A stretch of DNA of 64,000 nt from Cavia porcellus (Eukaryota > Chordata > Mammalia > Rodentia > Caviidae), in contig NW_026947485.1 in the NCBI RefSeq assembly GCF_034190915.1, positions 129,577,337 through 129,641,336 on the forward strand, in the 5' to 3' direction. Below the pieces are notes generated by a model, which made no database searches, was not told the origin of the DNA, and saw only the letters and a list, made by a program, of their open reading frames with translations. The position numbers and the translations under genes were made by a program. Shown here piece by piece: positions 38,089 to 50,659 of this stretch (positions are counted from its first letter, which is position 1; every line of letters begins with the position of its first letter).

Positions 38089-38316
38089 CTTTGCTATTTT
38101 CTTTGGTTGTTCTTCCTCAGGAAACACATGATTGTCCTTCCAGACTTGTTGGACATTTACAAGGTTCATAACATAGCTCACAGATGAAGACCTTTCACTC
38201 TGCTCCTCTTCCAGAATTTTTGAGGAAATATCTTCAACTGTAGTGTTTATGCAGTGTGCCATGGGAAGAGACACCTCTTTAAATGCATTTCTCCAGCCAA
38301 AATCTAATAAAGTAGC
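38089..38316 (-). CDS. KIAA0825: KIAA0825 internal coding exon with GC donor
   Basis: This exon is 228 bp, exactly 76 codons, phase 0 to phase 0. The acceptor is TTATTTCAG. The peptide starts [20 protein letters not shown] and includes [19 protein letters not shown] and a C-terminal [12 protein letters not shown], all matching my recollection of human KIAA0825. The donor is AAAG|GCAAGT, a GC rather than GT site with otherwise near-perfect U1 complementarity. The join is fixed by the protein: KIAK must be followed by FCSD from the next exon, and reading through instead gives ASTN and a stop. The exon is symmetric, so its skipping or inclusion would not change the frame downstream. Confidence 0.9.
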
Positions 38317-40259
38317 CTGAAATAACAAATTTATTTGAAGTCATATTGATCCTAACTTAACAAATGTTTCTATAGATTCAAAATTACTGCTTTCATTCAA
38401 CACACTGAATATAGGTGTTCTCTGATACACTGTAAAAACTATTCTTATAGCCTCAAAAATATTACCTAGTGAATAAAGCAATATACAAAACATGTGCATT
38501 CTTTATACACAGTAATATACTGACATTTCATTTTAATTCATCAGTAGATTTAATCAAAAATTTTTTTCAAAAATTTAATCTCTTAAATATGGTTCAATAA
38601 AACCATATTTATGAGAGCCAAAAGGTACACTTACAGTTTATCACAGAAAGCAACCTTTAAACTCAATATATTTAATAAAGTCTAAATTAGATTTTTATAG
38701 TTTATTGTTAACAAATATTGCAACATGACACCATTTAATATTCAACCTTTGATTTCATTTTTAATCTCAAAATCCAGACAGGCCAAAAATAGCAATGAAA
38801 AATAAATTTCTCACAGAAAACACACCTCTGTACCTTTCTGGATTTTTACTTGCTTAGAATTTTATTTAGCATCTCCACCCATGACGTGGCAGGCACTGCT
38901 ACATTTCTTCCAAGAAATGAATAAAACAGTCTGCATTGCTCTGTGTGTGGGAGGAGTAGAAGGCGTGGAGGGGTTGTCATGTTTTTTGTCTTTTTTTTTT
39001 CTTTTTTCCTTTGTCTATGTCTCATATGGCAATAAAATTTATGAATGTTTATTTTCCCTAAGTCCCCTAATACTCTTGAAAGTACCAAAAACTTATGAAT
39101 ACTATGCAGATCCTATGCTAAGGAGTATACTGTATCTATTTTAATGTAACTTTATTGATGGTAACATTTCACAACTGTAAATTCAGAAGACTGAATTGCT
39201 TATTTTCCTTGATCCTAGGATTTTAATTTTTAAAAAGGAGAAGAATTGAATGATTTCTACAGCTCCCTTTTAGAATAAAATTATTGAAATTACGATCATT
39301 AGCCTAATTTTTTATATGCATATTCTGCTCAGCATTAATTTAAAGCTTTTTATATATACTGTACAAAATAATAAAGGTGATTCATTTCTTAGAGCTAACA
39401 TTGTATGAAGTCATGACTCTATAATCAGAAAAAGTTGCTGTTATTCTCATTATAGTCATAATACAGTGTGCCTGAACTTGCCTGTTTAAAGCCTATTTGA
39501 ACCTTTAACATCATGGGCCTGAAATACATCTTTTTGTTTTACATTTGCATAAAATTAACCAATAATGGAATCTACTAAGTGTACAGACTCTCCTTTCTGA
39601 TAAGTGGAACTTTCAGAGTGGAATGAAGATAGCTCTGTGCCATGACAGGAATTCTTTTGGTTGCACTTATCATATAAATGTACAGAGGAATGCTGTTCCA
39701 TGAAAATGAAAACAAACAAAAGCACTGATTTTTTGTTTCTTCATCAGGGACATATCTATTTATTACTATCATGCAAGAGAATCTTTTCTGCTTAAATCGT
39801 CATCAATTGTAGTGGTGGCAGTGAAACTTTGTTTCTTTATTTTGGTACAGTGATGATTATTTTTGCCCATAATAATCTACATGCAATTATAATACATTTC
39901 CACACATTAATAGTTGCATTTAAATGGAAAATTGGAAATGTTTACTGAAACTTTCTTCTAAAAGTCTAATTTTTCATAAAAAATTGCTTACTTGTGCACT
40001 TCCCAGTCAATATTAGGCATTATACATATTCCAGTTAAAATAAAGAGCATCTAATGGTCGATCCAAGAAAAAAACAGCAATTTTTATGACTTTATCTTTT
40101 GTGTACAAAGTATAAATTTGTTGAATCTCTATTATTACATAATAATAATTTCTTAGTATTGCTTTTGATATTTGGTTAATACACATTGTATAATTCTGAA
40201 TTTTCCTCATTACTGTTATTGCTACCTAGGTTAAAGTTCTGGTAAATCTATGTATTTGT

Positions 40260-40760
40260 TTGCATTTTAAAATATTTGTATCAGTCAAGAACCCTTAAGA
40301 AAACAGAAACCACTCAAGGTATTTCAAAAGAAAGAATTTAACGTAGGGTTTTGGCTACATAGGTGATGGAACATTTGAGAAACCATACATAGACTGTGAA
40401 GCATTAATGGAAAAGAAAACTACAGCCACCCATATAGCCAGAGGAGCAGAGAAAGTAATAAGCCATGAGAGACTAGAACCTGGGCTACCAGTGGAAGCTA
40501 AAGCCAACGCGAGACCAGCCAGGAGCTACTGGAATCATGCAGGGAGTGCAGAGGACTCAGAGAGACCATGGAGGAGATAAATAAGCCTCAGCCACTGCCA
40601 GAGATTGTCCCTGAGGGGGACAGTGGAAGAAATATTCTTGTTTCTCTGCAACTCCTGCACTGCAATCTTCCATCATGCATTTAATTAACCAGGACTTCCC
40701 AGAACCGAAACAGCAACAGTGCCGAGGAGACATGACTCTCTACAGTATAGAAACAGAGCA
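40260..40760 (+). repeat. Unclassified interspersed repeat
   Basis: CAGTCAAGAACCCTTAAGAA with AAACAGAAACCACTCAAGGT and a following purine-rich body resembles an ancient dispersed mammalian repeat by general appearance. No family was assigned and no ORF is present. Confidence 0.3.
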
Positions 40761-41124
40761 GCAGGAGACTGGTAATGCATCGCTAAGCAAGCACAGGCTG
40801 GGTACACAAAAATAAAGGCTGGTTCAGACAATTATTCTCTACTCTTCTTTACTTCCGTTATCTCATTTTTCAGTAATGGTCTACAGCTCACATTCTCAAA
40901 GTGCAGACCTTGACTGAGGATAGGAACAAACACCCCTTGATTTCTGTACTTTCCCAGAACAGACTGCAGGAGAACCCTCGTATCACTAAACTGATTTTTG
41001 TCAAAAACTGATAAGCCAATTCATAAACAGAAAAACTTGGGGGGCAAAGAGGAAAACTTAAAACATTTTTCATAATGGATTCAAAGACATGATGGTGCTA
41101 TTATTTATGAATAAAATTTCTTAC

Positions 41125-41219
41125 CTCTTTTACTGGTAGCAATTGCTCTGAAGAAATACTAGGTTCATTTGGTCTAGGCTTTTCTGTCATAATTTCCTTA
41201 TTGGATTTCTCCAAAATTC
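41125..41219 (-). CDS. KIAA0825: KIAA0825 internal coding exon
   Basis: This short exon of 95 bp enters in phase 1 and leaves in phase 0. Its acceptor is TGTGCTGTTAG and its donor is GAG|GTAAG. It completes the glycine codon left open by the exon at 49674-49835, then encodes 31 residues beginning ILEKSNKEIMTEKPRPNEP and ending EQLLPVKE. The segment is hydrophilic and rich in Glu, Lys, Pro and Ser, so it is probably a flexible linker between helical parts. It was too short to be found as an ORF. I accepted it because both splice sites are good and it exactly bridges the phases of its neighbours. Conservation here is lower than in the other exons as far as I recall the human protein. Confidence 0.8.
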
Positions 41220-41340
41220 CTAACAGCACAGAAAAAAAATATGTATTTTTTAAAAATGAACATGCTAGCTGTGGTGAACAAATTCATATTAAAACTAATT
41301 ATGCACAAAAGCTCTACCTAGAACATATACATACACTTAA

Positions 41341-41341
<1 letters not shown>

Positions 41342-41377
<36 letters not shown>
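41342..41377. repeat. CA microsatellite
   Basis: About 17 CA units, upstream of the composite SINE at 41420. Confidence 0.97.
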
Positions 41378-41379
<2 letters not shown>

Positions 41380-41419
41380 CATATACACCCATCAATATGT
41401 AGGAAATATATACAACAAG

Positions 41420-41590
41420 ATATAGCGTGTAGCTCAGTGTGATGGGCAACCCCAGCATGTGGGTGGCTGACACAGGAGAATTGAAAGTAGCCCTGGCTGG
41501 GCAATGTAGTAATTTAGTAAGACCCATCTCAATAAATAAGTAAAAAAATAAACAAACAGATGGGGATATAGCTCATTGAGAATCTTCCTC
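41420..41590 (+). repeat. B1-like plus ID-like composite SINE
   Basis: A diverged B1-like body (CCCAGCATGTGGGTGGCTGA, CCCTGGCTGGGCAATGTAG, AAGACCCATCTC) is followed after an A-rich linker by GATGGGGATATAGCTCATTG, which resembles the start of the tRNA-derived SINE. It may be a dimeric B1-dID-type element or two adjacent insertions. Confidence 0.5.
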
Positions 41591-42589
41591 ATTGTGGGGG
41601 GGGGGAAAGTAGGGTAATAATACCTTTATAATAATGAAAAGCTCAAGGTATATAGTTTTTCCCATATACTGTACTATTTGATGAAGGTTACATAGAGTTA
41701 TTTTATAGTTGCTGTGTATGAAAAAACAATCTGCAAAGGTCTTTTATCATTACTTCATTCTCAGGTTGACAGTTGTAAGATGAACTAAGAGTACAAAATA
41801 AATTTTTGCTCATTTCAAAAGTTAAGTTTTAAATTAGTACATATAAAAATTGGTGCAGTTTCTTAACAAGTTAACACTTCCTTTCTTGCTACAAGAAACA
41901 AAAGTACATGGAAAAATATCAGTATTTTAGAAAAATATAGTTTTAATAACCATGTCAATAATTAATCTGAAATTAACAAACATAGAGAAAGATGTTTTAC
42001 AGTCCCTAGCTCCTAAAATGGAACTATTTTCTCAATTTAAGAAATAATTTCCTAGTGGGGAAAAAAAACCCCAAGTCTACAAAAAAGAAATGAATAAAAA
42101 GTAAATCTTTCTATTTTTCCTCTAAAGTTATACTAATAATGCTCTGATACAATAATTTAGCATTTAATATTTTTCTTTGACTTAGTATATAAGGATAAAT
42201 GATACACTATGATCTGATTGTTCTATTGTTTGTTTTTAATTTGCCAGGATGTTTAAAAATTAATTTATTTTTCCTGAAACAAAATAAATTTCAAAACTTT
42301 ATCATTTTATCAGTAACATTTCCAACCAATAGAGTCATCTGGTAGAGCAATATGGTTTTTTCTTCCTTTAAATATAGTTCTATGATGTTAAATATAGTTC
42401 TATGGTGAATAATTTTTAAGAACTACTTAGAAATAAAAGCTACTTTGATATTCTGTTAAGGTTTCTTTCAACATTCATGTGCATAGGGTATACTAAAGGT
42501 AAATATTCCAGTTGTTAGTCAAGAACCCCTCTCTATGCTCGGATAAGTGCCTCCCAAGTGCTCTTTGGAACTGATAAAACTTTCAGGAG

Positions 42590-42860
42590 GCAGCACTTGG
42601 TTGGAGAAAGCTACATAATTTGGGGGGGGGGTGTAGTTGAGGTGGATATTGGGACCCTTGCCCCTTCCTGGCTGTTTGTTTCTCAATTGCCATGATGTAG
42701 ATGCCTCCTAGACCAGGTGCTCAGTCCTGTAAGGTACTGGACTGCCACAAGCCCAAAGTCAACAGGGCCAAGGGACTAAAATCTCTAAAGCCATGAGCCA
42801 AAATAAATCTTTCCTCCTAAATTCATTGTCCCAGTATTTTGTCTCAGTCAATAACTATCT
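42590..42860 (+). mobile_element. MaLR-type LTR fragment
   Basis: The 3' part is characteristic: AAGCCATGAGCCAAAATAAA, TCTTTCCTCCTAAATTCATT and CAGTATTTTGTCTCAGTCAA. The AATAAA can serve as the LTR polyadenylation signal. The 5' part is decayed and contains a run of about ten G. Confidence 0.6.
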
Positions 42861-43384
42861 TCAAGAAACTTTTCCAAAGTTTATTCTAAGGAAAAGTTTT
42901 GCTCAAATATCAAATTTCTTCATTGTTTTAGAATTTTGAATACTTTGGTGAATTTGCTTGAAGTAACAAAAAATATGTAACATAACTGCACAGTGGAACT
43001 GCGATTTAAAACTTCTGCTTTATTTTCAAGTCAAATCACAACTTTGAGGTTTTAGAATCAAATAGTATTACAATACTTATTCTAAAATGCATTTCCTATA
43101 TTTTGTACATTATAATGTCTTTTTAATGGGATGGGGTTAAGAATAAGATTCAATTCTAACACTGACCTAAAATTTAGACTAACCATGGATTTTTTAAATA
43201 AAAGAAAATTAACCATTTCCTTCTTAGGAAGGAAAACATGGATTTTTTTTTCAAAAGACTAATATAGAAAGGTTTTCCAGAACACAAACAGAAGAAGCCA
43301 TAAAATAATTTTCCACCAAAAAATACCATTAAGAGTGAAAATCAATGTAATAAACTCACTTGGCAATCTTCTCAAAATGTTCAT

Positions 43385-44560
43385 TTCAATAAAATAATAG
43401 ACTTCATTTGTAGAGAGGTTTTAGATTTACATGAAAATTGAGCAGAAAGCACAGAGCTCATGTGTTCTTTCCCCATCCTCAGTTTCCACTATTATTTATG
43501 CCTCAGCTGATGTGATAAATGAAAATTAAAACACTATTATTAACTAAGGTTCACAATTTAAATTAGGATTTACACTTTCTGTTGGGAAATTCTATGAATT
43601 TTGTCAAACACATGCTGCTATGTGTCCAACATTGCTTTAACACATATAGTAGCCTCAATGCTTTGAAAAATCCCTTCAGCACTACGTAGGTATGTATCTA
43701 TCCTTTCTTAATCTCTATGCTTGGCAGAGTAGATCTTTCAAAAGTCTTTACAGTTTTGCCTTTACCATAATGTCTTCTAGTTGGAACTACATAAGATGTT
43801 GCTCTTTCAGATTGATTTCCTTCACTTAGCAATTTATAACTTAGGTTCTTCCATGTTTTTTCATGGCTTGGCCTCTCATTTCTTTTTATTGATGAATAAT
43901 ATTCCCTTGTATTGACATACCACAGTTTATTTATTCATTCACCTACTAAAAAACATCTTTGTTACTTCCAAATTCTCGTAACTTTGAAAGAAGTTGCTAT
44001 CAACATTCACAAGCAGGTTTTGTGTGGATGAGCTTGCAACTCTTTTGGGTAAATACCTAGCAATGCAATTGTTAGATTATCAGGTAACACTACATTCAGC
44101 TTTGTAAAATACTCCCAAACTGTCTTCTAAAGAGACTGCACCATTTTGCATTTCTAGTAGCAAAGAATGAGAATTGCTGTTGCTCCCCATCCTTGCCAAA
44201 AACTGCCACTATTAATATTCTGGATTTTAGCCCTTCTCATAGGTGTGTCTTGTTTTAGTTTGAATTTCTCTAATGATAAGTAATGTGCAGTATCATTTCA
44301 TATACTTACTTGCTATCTGAATATGTTCTTTAATGAGGTGTCTCTAAAGGTATTAGGTGCATGGCTTATTTAAATTGAATCCTTTGTTTTCATGCTAAAT
44401 CTTTAGAGTTCTTTGTTTATTTTGGGTACAAATCTTTATCAGATATGCAGTTTGATTTTTTTTTTTTTTTTAGTCTGTGGCTTACCTTGTCATCATCTTT
44501 TGGACTGTACATTTTAAATTGACAATTATACTTTTGAAATTTACCTTCCAAATATACAGA
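43385..44560 (-). mobile_element. Old L1M-type 3' end, antisense, about 1.2 kb
   Basis: The plus strand contains the complement of an old L1 3' end: TTTTAGATTTACATGAAAATTGAGCAGA near 43420, TGATGAATAATATTCCCTTG near 43890, GGTAAATACCTAGCAATGCA near 44050, and the GTTTGAATTTCTCTAATGA and CTTTATCAGATATGCAG blocks. It is colinear over about 1.2 kb with small indels, no coding capacity and no target-site duplication I can see. Confidence 0.7.
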
Positions 44561-45729
44561 TAGTTGTGCACATGTAAGGAATAGGTTAAGGAAATTTGGC
44601 CTAGCATTATTTGTGGTAGCAAATGAAGAGCAAAGAAGTTCTAAACATTCATTAATTAATAGCTTGCGAAACTGATATATGCAATCATGTTCAGCTGTTA
44701 GGAAAAATTAGCTTTCTCTACATATATTTTCTGAATTTTTAATAAGAAGACTCGGCGAGTATCAGAAGATTTTGTGTTATTTTAACATGAGAATATATAG
44801 TAGCTGTTTCTAGAAGTGGAAGCTAGACACATGAGATGGGAAAAGACATAATTGCATCATATTCTTTTGTCCTGTTCAAAATTTTATAATGTGTATCTAG
44901 TACTATTCAAAAGCAATTTTAAAGAAGAAAAATAATAAAGATCAAGTTGTTAATGACATGATGAGAATTGGATCCTTAATATTATTCTACTTCAGATACC
45001 TCATAAACCAGCTAATTAAAGAAGTATTTAGCCTGGTGGGGAATAAGACTAGTTTGAAATATAAGCTTTTGTAGATCTGTTTCTGGAAATAACTATCTGC
45101 TGCCATGTTACAGTCCAAGTCATAGGAAGAAAAGTTAATTATCTTGTATTTATCATTTCACTCCCAAATACATTATGTTTATTCACTAAATGTAATGTGC
45201 TCAGATGTTTATATAAACCATCTGCCTATTTTCAGAGTAAGAAAAAAAAAGATAAGCTTTCCAAGACTTCTTCTGGTTGTGTGCAACTCCAAAGTGAGAC
45301 AAAAAATGAGTTACCAAGCAATTATGGTAACCTTTAAAATAAAAATCCTTCAGAAAATTTTAATATATTTTTAAATGCTTAAATTTATACAGGAAAGTAG
45401 AAATGATCATTTTTAGGCAGAATTAGTAATATTGAATCCACACAGAGTACCTAGTGGTTTTGGTACATTATGACATTTTTTTACATATTTTGGAGATTCA
45501 AAAGGTCTATTTCAAAATTTGACAATGTAACATTTTATGAACTCTGTGAACACTTGAGGAACCACTGTAATATTTAATACACATTGGAAAACTTATTGTC
45601 TGGAGAAGGTAGTCCATTTTTGGCTCGTGACTGTAACATAGTATTTGCACGTGATCAACGCTAGTGTCTCTAAGAGCATGCCTAGATGAAGAACCTCGGA
45701 AGAGTGCAGAGGGTCACAGGAATGCCAGC

Positions 45730-46455
45730 TGCTCAACGGCTTCCCCTACAGAGTTCTCTGTGGTTGATTTTGCACTTCAGGTTAGTTTCCACACTGCCGC
45801 TTTCTTTCATGGAGAGTGGAGGTCGACAGTACTTCCCGCCACATCCACTTTCACACCCAAATTGGTCTTCGTAGGTTCCCATTGTGTGCACTACAAAGCA
45901 ACTGGCCTTGTTGGCAGCTCTAAGTGGGAAGTACAAGTCTTTCTTTTCTTCCTCACTGTTCTTTGCTGGCTCACAAGCAACCTCCCACCAAAAGCTTGAA
46001 TCTGTAGAAGAGACTACATCCAAGAGATAATACTATGAAAAAGTATGAAGAGAAGCCCAGGTGGCCACCTTGCAAATTTCCAATGTGGAAGCCTTCGACC
46101 TCTCTGCCCAAGAAACAGTGAAAGTCCTAGAGTAATGAGCTTTACAAACCCTAGGAGCCTCTTTACCTTAACTACATACGCCTCCCTAATACAATCCCTT
46201 AACCATCTAGCTAAGGAACTCTTAGAAGCCATTTGACCCCTCTTAAGACCCCCTAAGAGTACAAACAATCTTTCAGAAGATCTGAAATCTTTGATTCTTC
46301 TGAGACAAACCCTAAGTGTTCTTCTTACATCCAATTGAAGCAGCCATTGCGCTTTGTCATTGCTGGGGCTAAAGAAAAATGAAGGCCAAGAAGCCTCCTG
46401 GTTTAGATAAATCTCAGATGCCACCTTTGGAAAAAGTGAGGAACTGCCCAAAGAA
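45730..46455 (-). pseudogene. Decayed DIRS/Ngaro-like tyrosine recombinase
   Basis: The minus strand encodes a broken tyrosine-recombinase domain of the type carried by DIRS-group retrotransposons. The first part (frame of 46451-46014) contains KVASEIYLNQ, LLQLDVRRTL, RLFVLLGGLKRGQ and SKSSLARWLRDCIREAY. The frame then shifts near 46150-46165 and continues with KAHYSRTFTVSWAE, ASTLEICKVATWASLHTF and YYLLDV, followed by an open tail. This reproduces the usual order of an H-x-x-R box, an [H/W] position and a terminal tyrosine. A TAG at 46035-46033 sits just before YYLLDV. I see no reverse transcriptase or RNase H upstream, so this is a fragment. A Crypton origin is possible but the DVRR/AHxxR/ATWxxxHTF series fits DIRS-like enzymes better. 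Confidence 0.75.
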
Positions 46456-48134
46456 TGGCTTTATTCTGAAGGAGCCTTAGAAATGTACCATTAAAAACCC
46501 AAATCCAGTCCATAAAATCCCATCATCTAAAAGAAATACAATAAGGCATCCATACACTTAAATGATACCCTATCATTTTCTGAAATGATGAAATAAGAAA
46601 ACCATCAAATCATTACCAAACAAAAACAAATAAACATAATGACTAAATATCTTCTTTTCAGAAAAGATTTCTTTTGTCTCTATAAAAGCTCTTCATTGCA
46701 TCCAAATTGCTAAGAAAACTGCCAATTCGGCTAAAGTCTACAATATAATAGTAAACATTGAAATGGGAAGTAAAATATTTGGTTAATCATCTTTCATTTT
46801 CTGTGTGTGATATTACACACCTGGGTTTGTTAAAAACACCAACGGTGGGGGGGGGGGACTTTCATTTTCATCAGATTACTTGGGCTACAAAGAAATAGCA
46901 GAGAACTTTTCCAAGTTAACAAAATATAATCCAATCAAAACAAACACAAAAGAGACCAAATAACTTGTACTCTCTTTCTCTCTCTTTTGCCTTTCTCATC
47001 CTCTCACATAAAAGATTTTTCAGCCAGACATTAACTACCAGGAATATCCAATATTAATCTAAGATATATTTAGTTTCTTTAATCATCAGTTTCAAGAAAT
47101 ATTATTCTTCCTCATTTAAGAAAGTAATGCTTTTGATTAAAATTTATTAACTTGGATACACTGAAAGATTCAAGGTTATTTTTTCCTTTTTTTGATAATT
47201 TTCCTCAAGACCATCCTTTTCAGAGTCATTGCATGAAGTTGTGTCAGATTATATCAACCTTTCTTACCAACAAAAATTTTAGCAATGAAGAATATATATA
47301 CCACAAGGAGGTGTTCTAGTCCTTGGACATTTCTGCTATCTGTTGTTCAAAATTAGATAATCTATAATGTGTTCACACAATACACTATTATTAACATGAT
47401 ATTGAAGTTGCTTTTATCTGCCATACTGCTTTTATGATGACAAATTTAAAGAAAGTATATTGTGGCATAATTATACATTTGCTTGGTTGATTTTATTCAA
47501 GGATGGTAACTGCATCTCTCAAATATAGAGCACTTGCAAGTCTTCACATCACTTGATCCCAATCTAATGGGGCTGAACAAGCTTTTAAAAAAAATTTCCT
47601 GAAATAAGCATGTTAAATCTTTTCTTCAGTTCTTGGCCATTTCCTTATCTTTGCTCATTACTCCTCTAACACAGTTTTAATTTCAAAGTTATGCTGCCCT
47701 TAAGATGAATAAAGTTCTCACACAAACCTCAAGAGTCTGGACCAGGACAATAACAAGATTCCAAATAGGTAGGGACCCTAGATGTTTGCAGTTCATTTTG
47801 TTTCTTGATTCACGATTCAGAAAAGATCTAGTAGAGAGGGAGTGGAGAGATGCCTAATCGTAAGCAGACATGATGGTTGAGCTCCACCACCAGTGTCAGT
47901 TGCTTGAGGCACTGCATGTCAATCAATAATTACAATGTCATAGTGCTCTATTCAGATCTCTTTGTAGAAGACCCATGAGGGCTCACATTGTCTCATAACT
48001 AAATCTCCTTTTTCATTTTGACTTTCCATTAATATTCATATTTTCTTTCTTATATTTTTATCTTTTGTTAGCTTCACAAAATCTGTAGTTCACTTCCAAT
48101 TTTCTGCAAGTGAGCTCCAAATTTGGAAAAGTGA

Positions 48135-48550
48135 TCAGTATGGTCTGGATACGGGTTAAGTGTATCCCATAAGGGTTTATGTGTTAAAAGCTGGTCCTCA
48201 GTGTGGTAAGATTGAGACGGTAGGATCTGTAGGAGGCGGAGTCTACTGGGAGGCCATTAGGAGCACCACCTTCAAAGGGATTACAGTAATTAAGACTTTA
48301 ATTTTTGTGAGAGAGTTGCTACATACAGAGCAAGATTGCACCTTCTCTCTCTGGCTTCATATCTGCCGTGCAGTTGCCACTGGATGCTGTTTTCCATAAA
48401 GCAGCTCAGGCAGGGAAGTTCCCTTGCCACGGTCAGTGCCTAACATTTTGGGCTTTCAGTCTCACAAACTGCAAGCTCAATTAACCTCTTTTCTTTCCAA
48501 ATTATCCAGCATTAGGTATTTTATTACACTGATGGAAAATGCAGTAATGC
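48135..48550 (+). mobile_element. MaLR-type LTR
   Basis: GGGTTTATGTGTTAAAAGCT, GGTCCTCAGTGTGGTAAGAT, GTCTACTGGGAGGCCATTAG and a terminal TTAGGTATTTTATTACACTG follow the arrangement of MaLR LTRs. It overlaps a 79-codon ORF, which has no meaning. No internal region adjoins it. Confidence 0.6.
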
Positions 48551-49673
48551 AATGATTTACATTATTTGCTTTGTAATGGTGCTGCCTAAACTTAACCTAT
48601 GGAAAGTCAGAAACCTATGTTAATATAAAACAAACTCCAAATCTATAACGTTTCTAGTGTTATTTACAGAAAGCAAAGTAAATGAATACATTTATTTCAC
48701 TCAATAGGTTTACTCTTGTAATTTTTACTAAGAAATTGGGATTTAGAGTTGAAAATTTTGTTTTCTGTGCTAATCTCGCCTTGCCTCACTTCGTTTTGCC
48801 AATGCAGTCCTTCTCCTTAAAATGGTATTATAGCACTATCACATAAAATGCTGCACTATACATTCCAATCTGACAAAAATGAACATCTTTATAAATACAG
48901 CTGTGAGAACAGAGGGCACAGAATTATTATGCCTTTGAATTTTTTAAAACATAGTTTCCTTAAGAGACTTTGTAAGACCAAACTTAAAATAGTACATTAT
49001 ATTTTTAAAAGTATATTACATAATTATAATTGCTATTTTAACAACTCATGTTTATTATTTATGATATGTTAGATAGCTCTGTACGTACTTTATTTACAAT
49101 AAGTTATTTAATGCCCCTAACACTACAGACCATATTGGAAACTGAAGCATCTAATCATAAAAGGAAATAGAAAAAAATTAGTATAATCTTCCATGCTTAC
49201 ATTCAAGACAGGAAAACCCAAGCCAAAGGAGGCTAAAAAATTTCCTCACGCTCAGCTAAGTGCAACCAGCAGCTGAAGAAATACTAGGTCATCTAGTCTG
49301 CTTAATCTTTCATAAGTTGTTTTTCTGTGAAAAAAATTATCAAATTTCAGCTAAAGACAATTACCCTAAATGTACTTATAATGCTTTGTCAGTTAGAATT
49401 AAGTAATCTGCCTAGCTCAAAAAATAAAAATGACTAATCAAAAAATAGTAGTTTTTGAAATTCTGTATTTTTCTACCCTTTTTTCTGTTTTGCTCTTTTC
49501 TCTAAACAAAATTAAAAAATAAAAATAAAATCCATAGTGTGCACTGTAAGAAACATTTATCCAAAGAATTTTACCATATATTTTTTTTTCAAATAATGGC
49601 TTAGATTCAAATGACAGGAAGTAGAACCAGAGAGAGATTACAGATTTACAAATTTAAAAACCAAACATATTAC

Positions 49674-49835
49674 CTGAAGTATCCCTGGATGTCTTAATTG
49701 ATAAAAACATTGCTTCAAATAATTCTTGAACGTTGTTTTCTAGGTCCAAAAAGGATTTTACAAGCTGTGATAAGAATCTGAGTTCATCTAAGGATAGGGA
49801 AAAGTTTCTTCCGTTCTGTGGGAATTCAGGCGTAA
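49674..49835 (-). CDS. KIAA0825: KIAA0825 internal coding exon (most upstream one in window)
   Basis: This is an internal exon of 162 bp, phase 1 in and phase 1 out. On the minus strand the acceptor is CTTTTCACAG and the donor is G|GTAAT. The open frame reads TPEFPQNGRNFSLSLDEL, continues through a leucine-rich helical stretch (RFLSQLVKSFLDLENNVQEL) and ends SIKTSRDTSG. The identification rests on recalled similarity to human KIAA0825, where a matching segment occurs with the same order of neighbours. The protein's molecular role is unknown; recessive human variants are linked to postaxial polydactyly. The last G joins the next exon to complete a glycine codon. Because the exon is symmetric, skipping it would keep the frame. 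A plus-strand ORF over the same interval is a shadow. Confidence 0.88.
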
Positions 49836-50659
49836 CTGTGAAAAGAAAAATCAGTACTGTTGGACCAATACTGTTTTTGTTTCTTTTCTCAGTAAATATT
49901 AGAACCCTCTATGTGATTCCATGAGTCATCATAATTAACAAGGTGCTCCATTATTGAAACAAATTTGCTCATTAAAATCACATATGAAATTTTCTAGGTG
50001 AATTTTTACTCTTTCTTGGAAGCTGTAGATACAAATATGACAAACAGATTAATTTTCAGAGCTATAAACAGGAATATGATTTGTTGTTGTAAAGCCACAT
50101 CTTAAGCCATTCTATTTTTGTTTTTAAGTTCAGTTTATCATAATTTAAATCTGATCATGAGAAAAATGTCAGACAAATTTAAGATGAGGGACATTCTGCA
50201 AAAATAATTGGTATGTACTATTCGAAAATTGTCATGTCAGGAAGCATTGAGACTAGGAGATATTGTAGCCTAACAGAATCTGAAAGGATATGGTAACATA
50301 AATCAAAACAATATCAGCACTTTATTTTTCTATAAATAAAATTATTGAGGTAACAGTAAAATCTGAGCAACATCTACAACTGATGCTATTATAGCTATTG
50401 ATTGTTAATTTCCTGATTTACCTAACTGTGCTTTGGTTTTGAAAAAAAAAAAGCTCTTGTTTTTAAGAAATACATATTGTAGCATATAAGAATAAATTTC
50501 TGCCATCTACACACAGTTCAGGGAAAAAAGCACTGAGAAGAAAAAAAACAGCAATGTAGAATTGTGGTAAAATAAAATATTAACATTTGGGGAATCTGTA
50601 TGAAAGAAATTTGTAGACTCTTTGTATTATTCTGGTAGATTTTTGGAAGCCTGAAATTA

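Larger units (their letters stand above)
35355..41124. other. KIAA0825: Introns between the clustered exons
   Basis: Introns of 1,356 bp (35355-36710), 1,112 bp (36977-38088) and 2,808 bp (38317-41124). The second is the GC-AG intron. Apart from an unclassified repeat at 40260-40760 they look unique and AT-rich. Confidence 0.8.
41220..49673. other. KIAA0825: Intron of KIAA0825, 8.5 kb
   Basis: It contains a CA array, a composite SINE, two MaLR-type LTRs, an old L1 and the DIRS-like recombinase relic, the last in the same orientation as the gene. The stretches 44600-45660, 46500-48130 and 48550-49670 show nothing I can name. Confidence 0.8.

Noticed and set aside
45664..46236. Plus-strand ORFs of 62-111 codons
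   Set aside because: These are shadows of the recombinase relic on the minus strand, which has recognisable motifs.
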